Source: Haloterrigena sp. KLK7 (GTDB lineage Archaea > Halobacteriota > Halobacteria > Halobacteriales > Natrialbaceae). From it: a DNA stretch of 64,000 nt. Location of the stretch: assembly GCF_037914945.1 (NCBI RefSeq), contig NZ_CP149787.1:2976001-3040000 (forward strand), given 5' to 3'. The notes beneath the pieces were generated by a model, which did no database searches, had not been told where the DNA came from, and saw only the letters and a program-made list of their open reading frames with translations. Below, in pieces: positions 1 through 8,509 of the stretch (the stretch's first letter is position 1; every line of letters begins with the position of its first letter). A program made the translations under genes and the position numbers.

Positions 1-272
1 AACGCGCCGCCGATGAGGGCATCATCAACCACGTCTACGGCGACGAGGAGTTCGAGGACGAGGTCGACGCCTTCGTCACCGACCTCGCCGGCCAGGCGCC
101 GCTGGCCGTCCAGGCGATCAAGGACTCCGCTCACATGGCCGTGCAGTCGGGACTCGAGGAGGGGGTGCGCTACGACAATCGCCTCTTCCGGGAACTGCTC
201 GAGACCGAAGATCACGCGGAGGGCGCGGCCGCGTTCGACGAGGACCGCGAACCCGAGTTCGACGGAACGTAG
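1..272 (+). CDS. Enoyl-CoA hydratase/isomerase family protein, C-terminal part
   Basis: This is the 3' end of a crotonase-fold gene that begins before the window; the visible frame reads from base 3 to the TAG at 270-272 (about 89 residues). The segment starting AADEGIINHVYGD matches the crotonase region after the catalytic core, and the ending GVRYDNRLFRELLETEDHAE, then an EG..AFDEDREPEF pattern, is the usual family C-terminus. Such enzymes add water to trans-2-enoyl-CoA in beta-oxidation. The catalytic glutamates lie outside the window, so hydratase versus isomerase activity cannot be settled. It converges on a 3-hydroxyacyl-CoA dehydrogenase gene, which fits fatty or organic acid breakdown. 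Confidence 0.8.
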   Translation, partial: RAADEGIINHVYGDEEFEDEVDAFVTDLAGQAPLAVQAIKDSAHMAVQSGLEEGVRYDNRLFRELLETEDHAEGAAAFDEDREPEFDGT

Positions 273-379
273 CTACTCGAGACGCCCGTTTTACTCCGCG
301 CTCAGCGCGGGGAACGGCGTGCAGTGGCGGTGGCGCGCGCTGAGTCCCCGGCCCGGAGCGATACGACTCCACCGTTCCG

Positions 380-1117
380 TCAGTCCCACTCCTCACCGAT
401 ACCGCGCAGCGAGAACGGTCCGACGGGGAGGTTGTACCCCTCCTCGAGCGCTTTGTCGACCTGCGCTTCGGTCGCGATGCCCTCGTCGACGATCTCCTGG
501 GCCTCCTCGCGCATCGCGGCGTGACAGCGGTTGGCGATGAAGCCGTAGGAGCCGGGGTCGTCGTCGATGGTGACGCTGGTCTTGCCGAGTTCGTCGACGA
601 GCTCCTCCGCTCGCTCGACGACCGCCTCGTCGGTCTCGGGGGCCTGAACGATCTCGACCATCGACATGATCGGTACCGGGTTGAAGAAGTGCGTGACGGC
701 GACGCGGGAGGGGTCCGAGACGGCGTTGGCGATCGACGTCACCGAGAATCCGCTCGTGTTCGAGTACAGCGGCTGGTCGTCGGTGACCTCGTCCAGGTCG
801 CGGAAGACCTGGCCCTTGATCGCGAGGTCCTCGGTGACGGCCTCGATGACGAACTCGGTGCCGACAGTCGCCTCGTCGAGGTCCGTCGTGAACGTCAGCC
901 GCTCTAAGACCGACTCCATTTCGTCCTCGGAGAGATAGCCGCCCTCGACGGCGTCCTCGAGGCCGTAGTTGCCCGATACGACGCGTTCGCGGGCCTCCGT
1001 AGCCAGTTCCTCGTCGATCTCGCGAACGCGGACCTCGTAGCCGTTGCGGGCCAGTACCTGTGCGATGCCGGCGCCCATGATACCGCCGCCGACGACGGCC
1101 GCCGTTTTGTGTTCCAT
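380..1117 (-). CDS. 3-hydroxyacyl-CoA dehydrogenase (short form)
   Basis: NAD-dependent oxidation of 3-hydroxyacyl-CoA to 3-ketoacyl-CoA is expected. The N-terminus carries the Rossmann motif VVGGGIMGAGIAQ (residues 8-20), and THFFNPVPIM near residue 143 supplies the catalytic histidine region. I chose the ATG at 1117 (MEHKTAA); an upstream GTG at 1132 is in frame but less likely. The protein is about 245 residues, while single-domain family members are usually about 280-290. It stops soon after the NLPVGPF motif that normally begins the last helices of the C-terminal domain. The ending GIGEEWD may be a natural short form or a truncation. The neighbouring acyl-CoA genes support a beta-oxidation role. 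Confidence 0.85.
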   Translation of the reverse strand: MEHKTAAVVGGGIMGAGIAQVLARNGYEVRVREIDEELATEARERVVSGNYGLEDAVEGGYLSEDEMESVLERLTFTTDLDEATVGTEFVIEAVTEDLAIKGQVFRDLDEVTDDQPLYSNTSGFSVTSIANAVSDPSRVAVTHFFNPVPIMSMVEIVQAPETDEAVVERAEELVDELGKTSVTIDDDPGSYGFIANRCHAAMREEAQEIVDEGIATEAQVDKALEEGYNLPVGPFSLRGIGEEWD

Positions 1118-1174
1118 GATATCATAACCCACACAACCTTCGATAATAGTTTCGATCGGTTCAGTCGGTCGTGG

Positions 1175-1830
1175 TTAGGTTGTCGCACTGTACCAGACGG
1201 CAGAGGCTTGGAGCCACGATTCGGCTGTTGACGGTTTTGCGTGGCTAAAACAATTTGAGAACGAATAGGTTCGTCGAATTATATTACGAAAAACATGTTC
1301 AACAGCGTTCCGGTTTCCATGTTTTTCGTCTCGAAATCGGAGCCCAGATCGACGGAGTGCAGTCTGGAGATGGTTTGCTCCACCGGTGAGGAACACGGCA
1401 GCAGCAAGATCACGTTTCGCCGTGAGTTCCTGTAGGAATCGCTCTGTCAACGCGGTCGCAGTCGTTGAATACAGCCGTGTATGGAGTGTTTTGTTCGCTT
1501 GCGGATCAACCGCAGTGTCCAGCCAAGAGCGGTGTTCGTCACGTTGAATCACCGTCTCGTCGAGCGCGACGTGATTCGGGTTCTCGTCGGCTGCCGGCTG
1601 TCGATCGCACTCGTGAACCCGATCGTGGACTGCCTTGCGACTGTGTTTGGTACCGAACCTCTCTAGTTCTCGAACTGTATTCGAAAGTGAGAAAGAAGCG
1701 AGAGATGCGAGAGGAGAGCGAGATGGAGTCGAATATCAGGCTCCATCAGCTGACGCGGTGTCCGTTCTCGCTCCACGAAACTCGAATCAATCCAGTCGAT
1801 ACACCCACCGAGTCGGTCGGTTTTTGGCAT
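1175..1830 (-). pseudogene. Decayed IS6-family (haloarchaeal ISH type) transposase
   Basis: A conceptual start at 1830 (MPKTDRLGGCIDWID) resembles the N-terminus of haloarchaeal IS6-type DDE transposases, but that frame runs into a TAG near 1665. The remainder is in another frame, continuing as HVALDETVIQRDEH and then TALTERFLQELTAKRDLAAA, HLQTALRRSGLRF, HGNRNAVEHVFRNIIRRT and NCFSHAKPSTAESWLQ to the TAA at 1175. The gene is therefore broken by at least one frameshift with a stop. I could not recognise terminal inverted repeats, so the ends of the element are unknown. It is presumably inactive. Confidence 0.8.
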
Positions 1831-1885
1831 CGAGCACCGCGAAATCGCACCGCCTCACTTTTCACGCGTACCGAAACAGCGCCGT

Positions 1886-3190
1886 TCAGTCCGCTTTCAC
1901 GGTCGACGTCGTGACGTCCGGGTTCCGAAGGAGCGGCAGCGAGACGATCAGCAGGCAGCTACAGACCAGCGCCGCACAGAGGACGTAGGTCAGCTGATAG
2001 CCGAACCAGCTGTCGACGGCGGGGAGCGCGATCAGCGGGCCGAGACTGAGGCCGACGTCGCCCAACACCTGATAGACGCCGCCCATCCGTCCGACCTCGT
2101 CGCCGGGCGTGAGGTCCCCCAGAATCGCGAGCATCGCGGGGGCGGCCGCGCCCATGCCGGCGCCGATCAACACCAGCGCGCCGAACAGCGACTCGATCGT
2201 CGGCACGTACGCGATCAGGAGGAAACCCGCCCCCATCGACAGGAACGCGGGCACCGTCAGCAGCGTCCGGTCGCTGACCATATCGGAGATCCAGCCGGTC
2301 ACGACCGTCGTCCCGCCCATCGTGAGCACGCCGACGCCCATCACGACGCCGCTGATGCCCGCGGCCTCGAGGACGGCGAGCTCGAGGCCGTGGAAGTCCG
2401 CGAAGCGGGCGAGCGTCGAGAGGATGATCCCGCCCCAGAGGAAGCGGACGGTGAAGTTCCCGAACCCGATCAGCAACACGGTCGGCTGTCCGCGCAGCAG
2501 GGCCGGCACCTCGCCGAGCTTCGCCGATCTCGTGTCGGCACCGGCGTGGACGTCGGGGAGGACGAACGTCGCGACCGTGCCGGCGATCAGAGCGAGGATC
2601 CCGGCCGTGAAGAAGGCGATCTCCATCGAGGCGACGTCGGTCAGCAGGCCGCCGAGGATGAGGCCGGTCGGGAAGCCGAGCGACTGGCCGCCGCGCATGT
2701 AGCCGACCCAGCGGCCGCGGTTCTCCGAGGTCGTCACGTACGTGATCGTCGCGAACGCGCCGATGAAGACGAACGCGCTGCCCACCCCCCAGAACGTCCG
2801 CGCGAGGACGAAGACGACGCCCGGGAGCGACACCTCGCCGAACCCGGGAACCGTCCCGAGGATCATCGGCGGCGTCCGGAGGCCCGCGATGTAGCCGAAC
2901 GGCGCGAGCGCCTGCGTGAAGAGCCCGAGGATCATCGGCGTTCGCGCGCCGACGCGGTCGATGATCGTTCCGGCCGGCGTGTTCATGAACAGCCGCGCGA
3001 TGCGGTTGGCCGAGAGGATCACGCTCAGCATCACCGTGCTGATCACGAGCCGCTCGTCGAGCAGCGGCAGCGTCGGGAAGGCGACGCCGGTGGCCACGCC
3101 GCCGAAGAAGATCCCGGCGATGACCGCGAGGGCGACGGTCCTGATCTCGCCGGTCGAGTACGTGTCGTCCGCCGTCGCGTCGTCGGTCAT
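1886..3190 (-). CDS. MFS transporter, 12 transmembrane segments
   Basis: The 434-residue protein consists of about twelve hydrophobic segments after a short acidic N-terminus (MTDDATADDTYSTGE). Between segments 2 and 3 lies a loop of the type GTIIDRVGART, matching the major facilitator signature G-x-x-x-D-R-x-G-R/A; a second copy with WISDMVSDRT occurs in the second half. It should be a secondary transporter in the cytoplasmic membrane. The substrate cannot be told from sequence. It lies just downstream of an AMP-forming acyl-CoA ligase on the same strand, so uptake or export of an organic acid is a reasonable but unproven guess. Confidence 0.8.
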   Translation of the reverse strand: MTDDATADDTYSTGEIRTVALAVIAGIFFGGVATGVAFPTLPLLDERLVISTVMLSVILSANRIARLFMNTPAGTIIDRVGARTPMILGLFTQALAPFGYIAGLRTPPMILGTVPGFGEVSLPGVVFVLARTFWGVGSAFVFIGAFATITYVTTSENRGRWVGYMRGGQSLGFPTGLILGGLLTDVASMEIAFFTAGILALIAGTVATFVLPDVHAGADTRSAKLGEVPALLRGQPTVLLIGFGNFTVRFLWGGIILSTLARFADFHGLELAVLEAAGISGVVMGVGVLTMGGTTVVTGWISDMVSDRTLLTVPAFLSMGAGFLLIAYVPTIESLFGALVLIGAGMGAAAPAMLAILGDLTPGDEVGRMGGVYQVLGDVGLSLGPLIALPAVDSWFGYQLTYVLCAALVCSCLLIVSLPLLRNPDVTTSTVKAD

Positions 3191-3348
3191 CGAAGTCGGT
3201 GTGTGATTTCGGTCATGCCGTGTTCAACGTTGTGATCGGTCGCTGTGCGGGGGTTCGCCCGGGATCAGATCGTCCCGTCCGTCCTCCCGAACTGCCGTTC
3301 GGGCGCCGAGTCGCTCGACTCCGGGTCCGTCCGGCTGAGGCTATCGAG

Positions 3349-5010
3349 TCATCCGCTCGCGTATGCCTCCCGGAACTCCTCGCGGAGGACGGTCTTCCGC
3401 ACCTTGCCGCTGCCCGTCTTGGGGAGTTCCTCGCGGATCTCGACGTACCGCGGGTGTTTGTACGGCGCGAGTTCCCCGAGGACGTACGCCTCGATCTCGT
3501 CCTCGTCGAGGTCCGCGCCGTCGCCCGTGACGACGGCGGCCGCGACCGTCTCGCCCCGTCGGTCGTCGGGAACGCCGAAGACCGCCGCCTCGAGCACGCC
3601 CGGGTGATCGTACAGCGTTTTCTCGATCTCTCGGGGATAGACGTTGTATCCCCCCGTCAGGATCATCTCCTTCTCGCGGCCCTTGACGTAGTAGTAGTTG
3701 TCCTCGTCGCGGGAGCCGATGTCGCCGGTCCGGAAGAAGCCGTCGTCCGTAAAGACCTCCTCGTTCGCCTCGGGGTTCTTATAGTATCCGTTCATCACCT
3801 GCGGGCCGTCGACGAGGATCTCGCCCTCTTCGCCGACGTCGACCGCCTCGCCGTTCCCGTCGACGATCTTCGAGCGCGTGTGGCCGAGCGGTTGCCCGAT
3901 GCTGCCGGCGCGGATCCCGAGCGTCGACCGGCGGAGCGTGTGCGTCGTCGCGGTCGTCTCCGTGAGGCCGTACCCCTCCGAGAGCGGCGCGTCGAACGTC
4001 TCCTCGAACTCCCGTTGCACGGGCTCGGGGAGTTTATCACCGCCCTGTCCCGCTTTCTGGAGCGATTCGAGGTCGTACGCCTCGGGATCGTACGCCTCGA
4101 GCAGGTCGTTGAACATCGTCGCGACCCCGACGAACGACGGGACGTCGTATTCGTCGAGCAACTCGAGGACGCGCTCGGGGTCCCACTGATCGGGCCGCAC
4201 GAGGTGGAGCGTCCGGCCGGCACACAGCGCGGCCATCATCTGGAGCAGCCCCGTGATGTGGTACATCGGGAGGATGATCAGCGCGTCGCCCTGAACGGGG
4301 CTGGCGCTGTACCCCGAGACGCTGGTGGCGATCTGGACGCGGAAGTTCCGATGGGTCAGCAGGACGCCCTTCGGTTCGCCGGTCGTCCCCGAGGTGTACG
4401 GCTGGAGCAGGACGTCGTCGTCCGACCGATCGACGATCTCGACCGAACGACCGTCGGCGGTCGTCGCGGCACCGCCGTCGCCGGTCGTCGCCCCACTGTC
4501 GTCCCCGGCGACGACGCCCACGGGTTCGTCGCCGAGGTCAGCGAGCGAGTCGCACTCGCCGTCGACGTCGCCGGCCGGCGCAGTCGTGAGGATCTCGGCC
4601 TCGAGGTCCGCGACGGCGTCGACGACGTGGTCGGCGGGGTCGCCGGCGACGACGATCGCCGCCGCGTCGGCGTGGTCGACCTGATACTCGATCTCGCGGC
4701 GCCGATAGGCCGGGTTCAGCGGGCTGGCGACGATCCCGGCCCGACAGCAGGCCCAGATCACCGCACAGAAGTCGATGCCGTTGGGCACGTAGACGCAGGC
4801 CCGGTCGCCGGTCTCGAGGCCGGCGGCGCGAAACCCGGCCGCGTAGCGGTCGATCAGCGCCTCCAGTTCGCGGTACGTCACGGTCTCGCCGTCGTGTTCG
4901 ATCGCCGTCTCGTCGGGGGACTCGGAGAGCGTCCGCTCGAGGAGAGTGGCGACGTTGCCGTCGTACGGCGGCGACAGCAGCGACTCCGCCGGGACGAGCT
5001 CGCGGTCCAT
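3349..5010 (-). CDS. AMP-forming acyl-CoA synthetase/ligase
   Basis: This class I adenylate-forming enzyme (553 residues) activates a carboxylic acid to its CoA thioester. The P-loop-like motif YTSGTTGEPKGV, the adenine-binding motif EGYGLTETTATTH, the hinge region FRTGDIGSRDEDNYYY..GR, and the C-terminal catalytic lysine region LPKTGSGKVRKTVLRE are all present and in the usual order. The ATG at 5010 was chosen because the family start MDRELVPAESL follows a TATA-like stretch about 30 nt upstream. An insertion rich in Asp/Gly/Ala (about residues 165-190) is less conserved. The acid substrate is unknown; medium- or long-chain fatty acids are the usual default. It is divergent from the MaoC gene at 5246. 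Confidence 0.9.
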   Translation of the reverse strand: MDRELVPAESLLSPPYDGNVATLLERTLSESPDETAIEHDGETVTYRELEALIDRYAAGFRAAGLETGDRACVYVPNGIDFCAVIWACCRAGIVASPLNPAYRRREIEYQVDHADAAAIVVAGDPADHVVDAVADLEAEILTTAPAGDVDGECDSLADLGDEPVGVVAGDDSGATTGDGGAATTADGRSVEIVDRSDDDVLLQPYTSGTTGEPKGVLLTHRNFRVQIATSVSGYSASPVQGDALIILPMYHITGLLQMMAALCAGRTLHLVRPDQWDPERVLELLDEYDVPSFVGVATMFNDLLEAYDPEAYDLESLQKAGQGGDKLPEPVQREFEETFDAPLSEGYGLTETTATTHTLRRSTLGIRAGSIGQPLGHTRSKIVDGNGEAVDVGEEGEILVDGPQVMNGYYKNPEANEEVFTDDGFFRTGDIGSRDEDNYYYVKGREKEMILTGGYNVYPREIEKTLYDHPGVLEAAVFGVPDDRRGETVAAAVVTGDGADLDEDEIEAYVLGELAPYKHPRYVEIREELPKTGSGKVRKTVLREEFREAYASG

Positions 5011-5035
5011 ATGGGGCGTACTTTGACGATCTCCC

Positions 5036-5049
5036 TGAAAAATATATGG
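5036..5049 (-). promoter_or_regulatory. TATA-like promoter of the acyl-CoA ligase
   Basis: Read on the minus strand, ATATATTTTT occupies 5047 to 5038, centred about 32 nt upstream of the ATG at 5010. This spacing is what archaeal TFB/TBP promoters show for leaderless or near-leaderless transcripts. No Shine-Dalgarno sequence is visible before the ATG, in agreement. Confidence 0.55.
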
Positions 5050-5245
5050 GTACTGGTAACACGGGACGGATTCAGACGGCGCTACTCCAGTGAGGAATAC
5101 GCTTATAGAACTCGTCGCGAAACTCTCGTGGCAATGACGCGAACCCGGATCGGGCCGACGCCCCGGTCGTGGCCGGCGGATCGACGCGGACGAAACGGAC
5201 GGCGACGCTCCGACGCACGAGGTGGTCGGCGTGCCGACTAAGTCG

Positions 5246-6244
5246 ATGGACGAACTCGAGGCGATGGTCGGCGACTCGACGGTCACCGCCGAGGAGTTCC
5301 GGATCGAACGCGGGAAAGTCGAGGAGTTCGCGCGGGCGATCACGGAGACGGATCCGCTGTTCCGCGACGCGGACGTCGCGCGCGAACGCGGGTACGAGGA
5401 CGTCCCCGCGCCGCTGACGTACGCCCGCGTCAGTCGGTTCCCGCGGTACCGCCCCGAGGACCTCGAGGGGTACGGCTTCGATCTGGGCTTCCGGCCCGAG
5501 TACGTCCTCCACGGCGAGCAGCGCTACGAGTACGAGCGCCCGCTGACGGTCGGCGACGTCCTGACGGGAGAGACAACGCTGGTCGACGTCTACCAGCGCG
5601 ACGGCGGCCGCGCCGGGACGATGACCTTCGCCGTCTACGAGACCGAGTACCGCGACGAGAGCGGCGACCTCGCGCTCACCGACCGCGCGACCGCCATCGA
5701 GACCTCCGGCGCGGTCGACAACGACGCGGACGACGGCGACACGGAAGACGAGAGCGACGCTGCGACCGACGATTCGACAACGGCGGCCGCCAACGGCGGA
5801 CAGGTCCCCGCCGCCGAGTCGGTCGATACCGTCCGATCGATCGCCGACCTCGAGGTCGGCGACGCGGGTCCGACGGTCGTCGTCGAGGACGTAGAGCGCA
5901 AGCACTTCGTGAAGTACGCCGGCGCGAGCGGCGACTTCAACCCGATCCACTACGACGAGCCATACGCCCGCGCGGCGGGCAACGAGAGCGTCTTCGGACA
6001 GGGGATGTTCACCGCCGGCGTCGCCTCCCGGGTCGTCACCGACTGGTTCCCGCTCGAGGCGGTCGACTCCTTCGGCGTCCGCTTCCAGTCGCAGGTCTTC
6101 CCCGACGACACCATCGTCGCGACCGGCGAGGTCGTCGACCGACAGGCCGACGAGGGCGCCGTCGAGGTCGACCTCGAGGCGACCAACCAGCACGGCGAGA
6201 CGCTGCTGACGGGGTCGGCGACGGCGACGTTGGACGACGACTGA
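5246..6244 (+). CDS. Two-domain MaoC-type (double hot-dog) hydratase
   Basis: The N-terminal half (about residues 10-150) resembles FAS1-like dehydratase domains of the MaoC superfamily. After an acidic, low-complexity linker (DNDADDGDTEDESD and beyond, roughly residues 165-195), the C-terminal half contains the hydratase-2 motif SGDFNPIHYDEPYA with the expected Asp and His. It should hydrate 2-enoyl-CoA to (R)-3-hydroxyacyl-CoA. I chose the ATG at 5246 (MDELEAMVGD); GTG codons at 5222 and 5231 are in frame alternatives. The linker is unusually long and acidic even for a halophile. It is divergent from the acyl-CoA ligase and convergent with the thiolase pair, consistent with a shared acyl-CoA pathway. 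Confidence 0.82.
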   Translation: MDELEAMVGDSTVTAEEFRIERGKVEEFARAITETDPLFRDADVARERGYEDVPAPLTYARVSRFPRYRPEDLEGYGFDLGFRPEYVLHGEQRYEYERPLTVGDVLTGETTLVDVYQRDGGRAGTMTFAVYETEYRDESGDLALTDRATAIETSGAVDNDADDGDTEDESDAATDDSTTAAANGGQVPAAESVDTVRSIADLEVGDAGPTVVVEDVERKHFVKYAGASGDFNPIHYDEPYARAAGNESVFGQGMFTAGVASRVVTDWFPLEAVDSFGVRFQSQVFPDDTIVATGEVVDRQADEGAVEVDLEATNQHGETLLTGSATATLDDD

Positions 6245-6535
6245 CGGCGTCTCGACTCACTTCGTTTGCTATCGATCACTGCATGGCGAGACGGCCGCTT
6301 GCGGTGGCGCGCGCTGGCGACGACCCCGAGTACGACGAGGGGGCGTCGATGACACTGCGCGAGGGATGAGCGAGCGACCAGCGGAAGCGAGCGAATCGGC
6401 TGGGGAGGGTGTGGCCCTCACCGTTGCCACGATAGCAGAGAGCTGTCTCTGTCGTCGATCTTATCAAGAGAGAATTACCGTCGATCCGCTTCGAGAACCC
6501 TCGGGAACCCTCGAGAAGGGACGAGATGAGCCGAC

Positions 6536-6991
6536 TTACGCCGGGACGAACACGGGTAGCGCGGCCTCGTCCGAGACCTGCCAGAACCGGACCTCGAGCG
6601 AGTCCCCGATCTCGATCGCATCCGGCGCACAGTCGACGAGCGCGAGCAGTCGCGGCCCCTCCGCCAGATCGACCGCGGCGACGACGTACGGCGTTCGGTC
6701 CCCGAATCCGGGCTCACCCGGCACGTGACACACCGTATACGTATACACTGTCCCACGCCCCTCGCTCGGCTCGAACGGCGGATCCACGGCGTCACAGCCG
6801 GTGCAAACGGCCCGCGGATACAACTGCGCGGTCCCGCACTCCTCGCAGTGCTGATACAGCAGGTCGCCCTCGAGCGTTGCCGCCCAGAACTCCGTATTCG
6901 CCCCGGAAGGGACCGGAACCGGCCCCGCCCACTCCTCGCGGCGATCTTCCACCGTCGCGCTCGAGGCCGACTCGTCCGCGTTCCCAGTCAT
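6536..6991 (-). CDS. Zn-ribbon/OB-fold protein (DUF35 type), thiolase partner
   Basis: A 151-residue protein with a rubredoxin-like zinc ribbon (YQHCEECGTAQLYPRAVCTGC, four cysteines) followed by an OB-fold half (GTVYTYTVCHVPGEPGFGD and PRLLALVDC). In archaea this family sits next to thiolase genes, and in the characterised acetoacetyl-CoA thiolase/HMG-CoA synthase complexes it bridges subunits and binds CoA. Here its ATG overlaps the stop of the thiolase-like gene by 4 nt (ATGA at 6988-6991), so the two are translationally coupled and probably form a complex. Confidence 0.85.
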   Translation of the reverse strand: MTGNADESASSATVEDRREEWAGPVPVPSGANTEFWAATLEGDLLYQHCEECGTAQLYPRAVCTGCDAVDPPFEPSEGRGTVYTYTVCHVPGEPGFGDRTPYVVAAVDLAEGPRLLALVDCAPDAIEIGDSLEVRFWQVSDEAALPVFVPA

Positions 6992-8139
6992 GCGTCCTCC
7001 CTCCGTAAGACGACGGTGCTACTCGAGGACAGCACGCCGCCGGTTCCGTGCGCCACCGCGACTTCGGCCCCGCCCACCTGTCGATCACCGGTGTAATCGC
7101 CGCGCAACTGCCGCGTCGCCTCGATCAACACGAACACGCCGAAGTGGCCGGGGTGGCAGTACGAGAGGCCGCCGCCCTGCGTGTTCATCGGCAGTTCGCC
7201 GCCGGGTGCGGTCGTCCCGCCTGTAACGAACTCACCGCCCTCACCTTTCTCGCAGAAGCCCAGATCCTCGAGCGTCACCAGCGCGGTGTAGGTGAAGGAG
7301 TCGTAGAGCTGAGCGATGTCGACGTCGTCGTGGGAGATTCCGGCCTCGTCGAACGCCTTCGGGCCGGTCACTGCCGCCCCGGTCGTGGTCATGTCGGGCA
7401 TCTCGCTGATGTCCTGTCGGTGGGTGCTCGTCGAGGCGACCCCCGCGACTGCGATCTCCGGCACACCTAGCTCCCTTGCCTTCTCCTCCGAAACCAGCAC
7501 GACCGCGCCGCCGCCGTCCGAGACCAGACAGCAGTCCAGCAGATTAAACGGCTCCGCGATCCGCCGGGACTCGAGGACGTCCGCGACCGTGATCGGATCA
7601 CGCTGTGCGGCTTTGGGGTTCATCGACGCCCACTCGCGGGTCGAGACGGCGATCTCGGCGAGTTGTTCCTCGGTCGTCCCGTACTCGTGCATGTGCCGAC
7701 GCGCGGCCATCGCGTAGGCGCCGGGCGGGCGGAAGAGCCCGGTCGGCCGCACGAAGCCGTCCGTGGGATGGGTCACCTCGAGCGACCGGTCCCGTCCCGG
7801 GCCGGTCTTGCGCGTCGAGCCGTAGGCGATCACGACGACGTCGGCCCGGCCGCGGGCCATCGCGTCGCCGACGTGGCCGCAGAAGTTCTCGAACGACGAG
7901 CCGCCGATCTCGGTCCCCTCGAGCAGCGACGGCTCCTCGAGGTCGAGATACTCCGCGAGTACCAGCGCGGGCATGTAGTCGTCCCCGCCGGCGACCGCGA
8001 CGCCGTCGACGTCCGCGAGGGTCAACTCGGCGTCCTCGAGGGCGCGGACGGTCGCGATCCCGGCGTTGTCGAGCCAGTTGCGATCGGGCGTCGCTCCGAG
8101 GTCGCTCTCGGCGACGCCGGCGACGATCGGCTCAGCCAC
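6988..8139 (-). CDS. Thiolase family protein (SCP2-thiolase-like), nucleophilic Cys not evident
   Basis: The 383-residue protein has the thiolase fold features of the archaeal/SCP-x branch: an N-terminus MAEPIVAGVAESDLG, DVDGVAVAGGD, the region AVVLVSEEKARELG, and the C-terminal histidine motif GGGLSYCHPGHFGVF. In the segment where canonical thiolases have the nucleophilic cysteine (pattern E-x-x-C-A-S/G), this protein reads EIGGSSFENFCGH, so the cysteine seems replaced, although a Cys lies a few residues later. Condensing or thiolytic activity is therefore uncertain. It is the first gene of a two-gene operon with the DUF35 protein. Confidence 0.82.
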   Translation of the reverse strand: MAEPIVAGVAESDLGATPDRNWLDNAGIATVRALEDAELTLADVDGVAVAGGDDYMPALVLAEYLDLEEPSLLEGTEIGGSSFENFCGHVGDAMARGRADVVVIAYGSTRKTGPGRDRSLEVTHPTDGFVRPTGLFRPPGAYAMAARRHMHEYGTTEEQLAEIAVSTREWASMNPKAAQRDPITVADVLESRRIAEPFNLLDCCLVSDGGGAVVLVSEEKARELGVPEIAVAGVASTSTHRQDISEMPDMTTTGAAVTGPKAFDEAGISHDDVDIAQLYDSFTYTALVTLEDLGFCEKGEGGEFVTGGTTAPGGELPMNTQGGGLSYCHPGHFGVFVLIEATRQLRGDYTGDRQVGGAEVAVAHGTGGVLSSSSTVVLRREDA

Positions 8140-8509
8140 GGCGCTCCCTCCGTCGGATTCGTCCGTCCATACCCCTCGTTTTTCCGACCCCTTTCAAATA
8201 GGTTGCGGCAGTTTACCACGGTGGGTAGTCGCATGCACCACTCAGTCGGTGAGGACCGGGTCGGAGCACGGAATCCGGACGGATCGGAAGCGAAGACTGT
8301 CGCGTCCTCGTATGGGAAGGGGTCGAAGTGGAGCGCGGGAAGGGATCGAAGTGGAGCGCGGGAAGGGGTCGAAGTGGACGTCCTCGCCGTCGCCCTCGAG
8401 GGTCCCGAGAGGCCGACAACGACGAGGATGAACGGGCGCAGCGACCGGTGACTGGTCCGTGTCACCAACACCCACAGCTATTTACGTTCAGACCGGAATA
8501 TCGGTGTAT
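8140..8509. other. Intergenic region with tandem repeat and divergent promoters
   Basis: No gene is supported in these 370 bases. They separate the divergent thiolase gene and a small membrane protein gene. The region holds a 23-bp tandem repeat (listed separately) and, at about 8476-8486, a TATA-like stretch (CTATTTACG) some 27-30 nt before the ATG at 8510. Confidence 0.5.
8314..8380. repeat. 23-bp direct tandem repeat, about 2.9 units
   Basis: Units begin at 8314, 8337 and 8360 and read GGGAAGGGGTCGAAGTGGAG followed by CGC, with one G-to-A change in unit 2 and an incomplete third unit. One strand is strongly purine-rich. The repeat lies between a divergent gene pair and is not inside any credible gene. 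Confidence 0.85.

Noticed and set aside
5134-5241. Short plus-strand frame (35 residues, Arg-rich) after a TATA-like CTTATAGAA and just before the two-domain MaoC gene
   Set aside because: It is very basic (MTRTRIGPTPRSW..), unlike haloarchaeal proteins, and looks like chance reading of GC-rich leader DNA. A regulatory upstream ORF is possible, but nothing supports it.
3199-5241. Long plus-strand frame opposite the acyl-CoA ligase
   Set aside because: A shadow of the minus-strand gene, with repetitive Arg/Val/Asp composition and no motif; the ligase motifs on the other strand are unequivocal.
8314-8380. CRISPR-like array
   Set aside because: The 23-bp units are directly adjacent without spacers; it is a simple tandem repeat.
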